NCBI GenBank assembly: GCA_025998735.1
Contig: BNWJ01000017.1
Coordinates: 1-18,675, forward strand
Source: Alphaproteobacteria bacterium
GTDB lineage: Bacteria > Pseudomonadota > Alphaproteobacteria > UBA3830
DNA: 18,675 nt
Reading direction: 5' to 3'
The notes beneath the pieces were generated by a model. The model saw nothing but the letters and a program-made list of their open reading frames with translations, was not told the DNA's origin and did no database searches. Shown here piece by piece: positions 13,859 to 18,675 of this stretch. The first letter of the stretch is position 1, and every line of letters starts with the position of its first letter. The translations under genes were made by a program, and so were the position numbers.

Positions 13859-16081
13859 TTATCCCAATTGGACCATTCCGCCGCCGACGGTTATCATTGG
13901 TCCACCGATTTTTACCATGCCTTGGCCGGCAACTTCGACCATTGCTCCTTCGATCTTGGCTGACAGTGAGCTTTTTGCCTCCAGAGCAAGTTGGGCTTGC
14001 AATGCTATCTTCATGTTCGCTTTCATTTCCATGTTCATGGTGGCTTCTGCCTTGATATTCAGTCCTTTTAATTGCATATCGGTGATTGCTTCCGCAGAAA
14101 GTGCGGTTCCGGCCTTCATTTTGAAATCGGTTCCGGATTCCATGGAAAACGCCATGCCGGCCTTTTGCTTTACATCCTTTCCAGCCTCGATGGATATTTC
14201 TCCGTCGGCTTTAATTGTTAGATTGCCGGAGAACGTCATAGTGCAATCGCCTGTCACATCATACGTGAGATTCCCCTTGGATAGAGTTACAGTTCGGTCT
14301 CCTTCCTTGAGGGTAATTTCTTCCTTTCCTTTTTCCAAAGTCAGAGATCTATCTCCCTCGGTGAGAGTGATCTCTTGGTTTCCTTTTTTGAGCGTAACCT
14401 TATGATCTCCTTCGGTTATCTCCATTATGCAGTCCCCTTTTGTGAGAAAGAGAGAGTGATTGGCTTTGTCGTCTCCCTCTGCTTTCAGGGTTATGGTTCT
14501 GCATCCTTTAAATAGATCGAGGGTATCATGCGATTCCTCGATTTCCGTTTTTCGGGAATTTAGGATATTTATGTACACATCTTTTTGGGCATGAACATAA
14601 ATTTCTTCTTTGTCTTTTTCGTCATTGATCCGAAACTCGTTAAATCCTTCGTCGGCCTTGAATGTCGGAGTCTTAATGCAGGTTTTCATGGCCTCACTAT
14701 CAGGATATGGCGGCATAAACTGATCGTTGTATACGCAGCCAACCACCAGCGGTCTGTCCGGATCTCCCTCCAGAAATGACACAACCACCTCTTGCCCAAC
14801 GCGGGGAATGAATATGGCTCCCCAGGAACTGCCGGCGATCATTTGGGCAACTCGCACCCAGCAGGAACTTTCTTCATCATCTTTGTCTTTGCCAATTTGA
14901 TCCCAGTGGAAATGCACTTTTATGGCGCAATGCTCGTTTCTGAAGATTTCTTCTCCGGATGCGCAAACGACCACGGCGGTCTGGCTGCCGTGAATGCGCG
15001 GTCTGGGCGTTTTTCTTTGTGGACGGAATTCAGTTCCCTTGGGAAAAGCCTGGAAATTATTTCTATAGGTATACCCTTCGGCTCCGGTCAGATCGAAGTA
15101 ATGCTCGACGGCATACACAATATATTCCTGATTAAATTTCGCATAGTGATGATCCGTCACCTCAAATGAAAACCCCGGAGACAATCCCGGCGCAGTTGAG
15201 GACGCCTTAAACAAGCAATGATTGAACTCGAACAATTCCACTCGCAGTTTGGATAGATCGTCCCCCTCGTTTGCTTTTGCAAAATTCCCAGGATATTCGT
15301 AGAACATTGTGCCCTTCCATTGGGAATCCAGTTTGCTGAATAATTTCGTTTGGGAAATAGTGTAATTATAGTCTGCTGTGGAATATCCACCGGTATTTAC
15401 GGCGGTCACCATCTGGGTATTGAACACTTTTCCAAGCGGACAGATGTTGTTTACGCTCTTTACGAATCCTACTTTGGATTCGCCGGAGATTTTTTCGTGA
15501 GCACTGGAGCTGTCAGCCAGCACAAGCGTGTGCTTTCCGCTTTCGTGCTTGAAAAAGTAGAAGATTCCTTCGTCCTCCATTAGGCGCGAGATGAAATTCA
15601 AGCTGCTTTCGCCATATTGAACGCAGTATTCACGCTCTACTTTTCCACATGACTTGGTTTTATCATCTAGATCAGTGATGCCACCGTCTTTAAGCACTTG
15701 ATTTATTATATCTATTGCCGTTTTCTTCTGAAACATCAAATGGTTTCTATCGAGGGACAGCAGCCACAATTTCGGCCTAATGACGGCAGTGTATTCCGTA
15801 AGATATATGTCGGTTTTGTTTTCGGTGGCCCCCTGAATGAACTCCGTGACCATTCCACTGATGTATCTTTCCTGAGTATCTGATTTTATTGCTATGCTAA
15901 ACGTCGATCCCAGCGCCTTTTCCAGATCGATTGCGCTGTCCTTCGCCATGAACGTCGCTCTGTATTCGAATAATTCAGATATGGCTTCAAATCCCCGAAG
16001 TGACTTCAGCGTTATCTCATCCCCAAACGAAGTCTTTAACTGCGCCAGCAGTTTTGTTTGTTTTTGCAGTATGGAGAACAT
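13859..16081 (-). CDS. vgrG: Type VI secretion spike protein VgrG
   Basis: VgrG trimers form the tip of the type VI secretion puncturing device. The protein has 740 residues. Residues 1-360 are the phage gp27-like base (RPKLWLLS, SLNFISRLMEDEGIFYFF). Residues about 385-455 are the gp5 OB-fold with the hallmark WVRVAQ, GSSWGAIFIPRVGQEVVV and FLEGDPDRPLVVG. The C-terminal part is a beta-helical needle: seven consecutive 9-residue units at 548-610, then a Met/Lys/Ala-rich repeat region and Gly-rich end. There is no fused effector domain and no PAAR. An AGGAT site is 6 nt upstream and the gene starts 9 nt after the ech stop, so it seems to be expressed with ech and the zeta inhibitor. No other T6SS gene is in view, so it may be an orphan spike gene. 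Confidence 0.95.
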   Translation of the reverse strand: MFSILQKQTKLLAQLKTSFGDEITLKSLRGFEAISELFEYRATFMAKDSAIDLEKALGSTFSIAIKSDTQERYISGMVTEFIQGATENKTDIYLTEYTAVIRPKLWLLSLDRNHLMFQKKTAIDIINQVLKDGGITDLDDKTKSCGKVEREYCVQYGESSLNFISRLMEDEGIFYFFKHESGKHTLVLADSSSAHEKISGESKVGFVKSVNNICPLGKVFNTQMVTAVNTGGYSTADYNYTISQTKLFSKLDSQWKGTMFYEYPGNFAKANEGDDLSKLRVELFEFNHCLFKASSTAPGLSPGFSFEVTDHHYAKFNQEYIVYAVEHYFDLTGAEGYTYRNNFQAFPKGTEFRPQRKTPRPRIHGSQTAVVVCASGEEIFRNEHCAIKVHFHWDQIGKDKDDEESSCWVRVAQMIAGSSWGAIFIPRVGQEVVVSFLEGDPDRPLVVGCVYNDQFMPPYPDSEAMKTCIKTPTFKADEGFNEFRINDEKDKEEIYVHAQKDVYINILNSRKTEIEESHDTLDLFKGCRTITLKAEGDDKANHSLFLTKGDCIMEITEGDHKVTLKKGNQEITLTEGDRSLTLEKGKEEITLKEGDRTVTLSKGNLTYDVTGDCTMTFSGNLTIKADGEISIEAGKDVKQKAGMAFSMESGTDFKMKAGTALSAEAITDMQLKGLNIKAEATMNMEMKANMKIALQAQLALEAKSSLSAKIEGAMVEVAGQGMVKIGGPMITVGGGMVQLG
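14252..14440 (-). repeat. Seven 27-bp units encoding 9-residue repeats in the VgrG needle
   Basis: VgrG residues 548-610 divide exactly into seven 9-residue units alternating KG and EG starts: KGDCIMEIT, EGDHKVTLK, KGNQEITLT, EGDRSLTLE, KGKEEITLK, EGDRTVTLS, KGNLTYDVT. This fits one strand per unit in a trimeric beta-helix. The array is a likely site for unit gain or loss between strains. Confidence 0.85.
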
Positions 16082-16090
16082 ATTGTCATC

Positions 16091-16831
16091 CTATTTTTTG
16101 TTCAGGAACGCATCGACACCTTTTTCCTTGAAACTTGTCGAAAACAAAGAACGAAACATCTGACGTTCGACTTTCATTCCCGAGGACAGTCCGATATTCT
16201 GGGCCAACCGCACCGCTTCCTTGATCATTCGGGTGCTCATGACGGATTTTTCTGCGATTTTTCTCGCCAGCTCCATTGCCTTTTCCAAATGCTGATCTTC
16301 TTCGGCCAGATGCGAAACTATTCCCAAATTCTTTGCTTCCGGAGCAGACACAAAGCGCCCGGTCATCATGATTTCAGACGCTATTTTTGGTCCAACGATT
16401 CCGGTCAGCATTTGCGTTCCGCCCATTCCAGGCATTAGTCCAAGATTCACCTCGGGAAATCCAAACGTCGCCGTTTTGGACGCAACAATCATGTCGCACA
16501 TGAGAGCCAGCTCAAATCCTATGCCAAGCGCATATCCTGACACAGCCGCTATCACCGGGATTTTAACATCCAGAATGCTTTCCCATTTATGATCTATAAA
16601 ACCGTCAAGATACGCTTTTTCGTACGATAGCGCGTGTATTTCAGATATATTAGTGCCGGCCGAAAACGCCTTTTTGCCGCCACATATCACCAATACATTG
16701 AATTTTTTTTCGATATCGCGAGTCTTAGCGTAAATTTCTTCCACGAGATCATTGGAGACAGCGTTCAGCTTAGTCGGATTATTCAGAGTTAGTACAGCAA
16801 TTGAATCCTGACCTGACAGCTCAACTAACAT
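16091..16831 (-). CDS. Enoyl-CoA hydratase/isomerase family protein
   Basis: This is a crotonase-fold protein of 246 residues, normal for an enoyl-CoA hydratase. Both catalytic glutamates are present: Glu107 in ALGIGFELALMCD and Glu127 in FPEVNLGLMPGMGGTQ. The oxyanion-hole segment is FSAGTNISEI (56-65). A hydratase acting in fatty-acid breakdown is the simplest reading, but the family also includes isomerases and other CoA enzymes, so I give no symbol. Its start overlaps the end of the zeta-subunit gene by 11 nt and vgrG begins 9 nt after its stop, so the three form one transcription unit. Confidence 0.9.
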   Translation of the reverse strand: MLVELSGQDSIAVLTLNNPTKLNAVSNDLVEEIYAKTRDIEKKFNVLVICGGKKAFSAGTNISEIHALSYEKAYLDGFIDHKWESILDVKIPVIAAVSGYALGIGFELALMCDMIVASKTATFGFPEVNLGLMPGMGGTQMLTGIVGPKIASEIMMTGRFVSAPEAKNLGIVSHLAEEDQHLEKAMELARKIAEKSVMSTRMIKEAVRLAQNIGLSSGMKVERQMFRSLFSTSFKEKGVDAFLNKK

Positions 16832-17153
16832 TCTCGTTTATCTCCGCTTTGTTTTTTATTCTGATTTCGATTGATTTTATTTTATCTCTTATATCATCTT
16901 CTGATATCTTAATGCCTTCATTCTGAAAATCTGTGAGAATTCTATGGATCATCTTGCTATCGCTAGGAACCGTGAGATATGAGAAAATTATATTCCGAAC
17001 ATATCGATCAAGACCTTCGCCCTTATAACCCAGCCTTCCGGCGGCCCATTTGGCCACGATCTTATTCCTCTCGGCCGTCTTAAAGAACCTATCCTGAAGA
17101 AGTTCCAACAACCTCGATTCATAAGAGGACTTATCAAATGAAAACATTGGCAT
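16821..17153 (-). CDS. ATPase inhibitor subunit zeta (DUF1476)
   Basis: The zeta subunit is a small alphaproteobacterial inhibitor that blocks rotation of the F1Fo-ATPase. The 110-residue protein follows the family pattern: FDKSSYESRLLELLQDRFFKT near the N-terminus, then AERNKIVAKWAAGRLGYKGE (family form ARRNKLLGLWAAEKLG), a YVRNII helix, and the C-terminal PSDSKMIHRILTDFQNEGIKISEDDI. It is somewhat diverged from free-living versions. The ribosome site GGGAGG (17162-17167) is 8 nt upstream, and a TATAAT lies further up. The stop is inside ech, suggesting coupled translation. This gene is good evidence for an alphaproteobacterial host. Confidence 0.88.
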   Translation of the reverse strand: MPMFSFDKSSYESRLLELLQDRFFKTAERNKIVAKWAAGRLGYKGEGLDRYVRNIIFSYLTVPSDSKMIHRILTDFQNEGIKISEDDIRDKIKSIEIRIKNKAEINENVS

Positions 17154-17198
17154 TTTAGGAGCCTCCCAAATCTAATAGTTTCATCACATAAATATGGT

Positions 17199-17204
17199 AT
17201 TATA
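17199..17204 (-). promoter_or_regulatory. Candidate -10 box for the zeta-ech-vgrG operon
   Basis: A perfect TATAAT on the minus strand lies about 45 nt before the zeta start. The -35 region at the right distance is poor, so the box is suggestive only. The rest of 17205-17312 shows no gene. Confidence 0.4.
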
Positions 17205-17312
17205 GTTTTTATCTAAAACAAACAGGTTTTTTAAGTTATAAACACAATCACGACCTTTTGATCCCAGGAGGTGATACCACAGAAAGAGGTTGATAAGATA
17301 TCCTAAGGATCT

Positions 17313-17399
17313 GTGTGAAAATAACTTGAACTTTTGTCTTGCAGAAATGCTGTAATTCCATGCAACACACCTCGTTGAAAGTTCATTTTATTTTCGCAC
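17313..17399. repeat. Long imperfect inverted repeat at the end of the transposase remnant
   Basis: 17313-17334 and 17378-17399 pair over 22 bp with three mismatches (arms GTGTGAAAATAACTTGAAC and its near complement). The 43-nt loop holds a further TTGCA/TGCAA pair. The right arm overlaps the last codons and stop of the transposase remnant. It may be the IS terminal structure or another small palindromic element inserted there. Confidence 0.55.
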
Positions 17400-18480
17400 G
17401 AGGCCTAAGCTGCAAATAGCAAGCAAATTTGTCGTCTGAGAAGAAACGATTGCGTTATAATGCTTATCCATGTCACAGAGCATCTTATAAATTTCGTCAA
17501 CAACGAATTGTGATTGACGATAGATACGAGAAAAAAGAGCGTTGTATCTGTTAAGATATTTTGTTGCAAATCCACAGGCCTTTCTGTTTTTTCCTTTGAT
17601 AAAACTATGAAAATTATTTACGGTATTAATATTGTAAAAACCAGCGCCTTTGCTTTCGCTTTTCGCTCTCACTACAGAGCATTTTTGCGTTTCTTCAAGA
17701 ATTTCATAAGCTTTTGCTCCGTCACATAAGAAAAGGGTATTCTCGCTTACTCTTTTGCCAAAAACATGCTCAATATCTGCTTTTTGAGGCGTTGCTCGAT
17801 TAACTGAAAGCGCAATTCCGCTACCTTCTCACTCAACTGCCGTGCATATGCAGATATATTCATTTGATATGCCGCATTTCTGTGCAACAGCGCCGTGCCT
17901 TCTCGGCTTTCTGTAATAATCGAGCGGCAATTCTTGCCCTTTTAAGCTTTCGAGAACATATGTTTCATCTGCTTCACAAACTCATGATAACGTTACTGAA
18001 TTGCGCAACTCTTCCTGTTCTAAACAACATAAAATCTTGTGTCTCATATTGAATGCAGTCATAGGAGACAAAACGAGTTTTTTAGAAATTGTTACTGAAT
18101 AACATGGACAGATGATGTCGTGGATGAAACTACGGCACTTCATCTGTACGCAAGCGGTGTGTCCAGTTTATTTGGTAACAATTCCTTAGCTGTTTCATCG
18201 AGCGATACTCCGTTGACTGTATCTCTGATCACCTCCTTCAAAACCGCCTCGCCACTATGGGATTTGAACATAACAGTGCCTGTCGTTTGAACAAAACTTT
18301 TCCCGCAATCCCTGCAAATATAACTCTGGTGCGATCCGTAGCTGGAGCAGCCATCGCTTCAGCGTAACTGTGATTTTGTGGCGGTTAAATTCCGTCTCCC
18401 CAGGCATCGGGGTAAAAGTGTGGTTCACATTTTGGGCCGTGGCAACGTTCAGGATGCAAGCATGTGCCAGAAGGGAGTAA
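17388..18480 (-). pseudogene. Degenerate IS1595/ISXO2-type transposase gene
   Basis: Read on the minus strand, pieces in order give a zinc-ribbon start (HPERCHGPKCEPHF, then SYICRDCGKSF), a helix-turn-helix-like part (GVSLDETAK joined to KLVLSPMTAFNMRHKIL), the first catalytic Asp in EADETY, then RKPRRHGAVAQK, NEYICICTAVE, SVNRATPQKADIEHVFG, the second Asp in LFLCDGAKAYEIL and the family ending YNINTVNNFHSFIKGK plus CGFATKYLNRYN. This is the DDE layout of IS1595-family (ISXO2-like) transposases. Two in-frame TGA codons (17829-17831 and 17982-17984), at least one frameshift near 18330-18390 and a 101-bp inverted-repeat element (18085-18185) break it. Other genes here end in TGA, so these are true stops. 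Only the last 94 codons are open. The IS ends were not found with certainty. Confidence 0.88.
18085..18185. mobile_element. MITE-like element, copy B, inside the transposase remnant
   Basis: This 101-bp element has 24-bp ends (18085-18108 and 18162-18185) pairing at 19 of 24 positions and matching the ends of copy A at 1081-1182 (TTATTTGGTAACAATTCC on the right in B). It is flanked by TTA on both sides (18082-18084 and 18186-18188). Removing the element and one TTA joins the transposase codons GCT-AAA-AAA-CTC in frame (ETAK then KLVL), which fixes the borders and the 3-bp duplication. The interior folds with ACAGATGA pairing TCATCTGT and differs from that of copy A. Confidence 0.88.
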
Positions 18481-18675
18481 TGCTTAACTTGGTAGCAAAT
18501 TCTCTCGAACAGAGTTGGATATGATTACGCGAGGAACCTATGTTTAAACCCTAACTCCGCATCAAGTTAGGTCGCCTACGTCAATTTTCTTAAAAATTCC
18601 TTGAGTTTTTTTTGTCATTTCGGATCGATGCCAGACGCCGTTAATTTTGAGTTGATAAGTAGCTTTGGCGGTCTC
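18481..18675. other. Region beyond the transposase remnant
   Basis: No gene is visible. A hairpin CTAACT/AGTTAG (18551-18570, 8-nt loop) lies here. Read from the minus strand it contains TAACTTGA, also found near the other side of the remnant at 17322-17329, so it might be the IS end. The match is only 8 nt and is not proof. Confidence 0.3.

Noticed and set aside
14252..14440. Regular 27-bp repeats considered as a CRISPR or non-coding array
   Set aside because: They are contiguous, have no spacers and encode exact 9-residue beta-helix units within VgrG.
17829..17984. TGA read as a sense codon (genetic-code change), since both internal stops in the transposase are TGA
   Set aside because: TGA ends several intact genes here (hscA, the zeta subunit, the LRR gene, the 521 gene), and the transposase also has a frameshift and an insertion, so it is a pseudogene.
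18430..18480. Possible 5' (domain I) part of a group II intron, because of a GTGGCAAC motif
   Set aside because: On the minus strand this stretch encodes the zinc-ribbon start (HPERCHGPKCEPHF) of the IS1595-type transposase remnant, which explains it better.

Overview
The window looks like part of the chromosome of an alphaproteobacterium with an intracellular or host-associated lifestyle, probably a Holosporales- or Rickettsiales-like endosymbiont. Lineage evidence: a DUF1476-type zeta subunit (F1Fo-ATPase inhibitor, an alphaproteobacterial family), a split-type transhydrogenase alpha-2 gene (pntAB), and an HscA/HscB/Fdx-type isc cluster. Lifestyle evidence is inferential: a type VI VgrG, a large secreted leucine-rich-repeat protein, decayed mobile elements and many partial gene duplications.

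Layout. Positions 1-520 hold the 3' end of a group II intron (domains V-VI), repeats and a strong promoter. A small exported protein (521-1006), a 102-bp inverted-repeat element, trxB, pntAB and pntB follow on the + strand. The minus strand from 4244 to 10665 carries the iron-sulfur cluster genes, transcribed iscS - (interruption) - iscU - iscA - hscB - hscA - fdx. The interruption (7843-9492) contains a decayed copy of the iscS 3' end and one oppositely oriented beta-rich ORF. From 10666 to 17153 come a decayed vgrG 3' end, a 886-residue secreted LRR protein on +, then vgrG, an enoyl-CoA hydratase and the zeta inhibitor, these last three packed as one minus-strand operon (zeta-ech-vgrG). Positions 17300-18500 hold a degenerate IS1595/ISXO2-type transposase gene that is itself interrupted by a second copy of the small inverted-repeat element.

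The most interesting pattern is architectural. For both iscS and vgrG the complete gene is followed by one foreign, oppositely oriented ORF and then by a displaced, decayed copy of the same gene's 3' end. The iscS fragment still abuts iscU, its expected operon partner. This is what one would see if cargo inserted at gene 3' ends while supplying a replacement 3' end. iscU has a related but simpler tandem duplication of its own 3' end. A second theme is repeats: a dispersed repeat family occurs between genes and, in frame, as an insertion of about 85 residues inside the J-domain of HscB. A third is a MITE-like family with 24-bp terminal inverted repeats and 3-bp TTA/TAA target duplications, shown by exact restoration of the transposase frame when one copy is removed in silico.

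The housekeeping content is coherent: thiol redox (TrxB), NADPH supply (PntB, with pntAA not in view), Fe-S assembly (Isc) and ATPase control (zeta). All assignments are from reading the sequence; no database searches were run.
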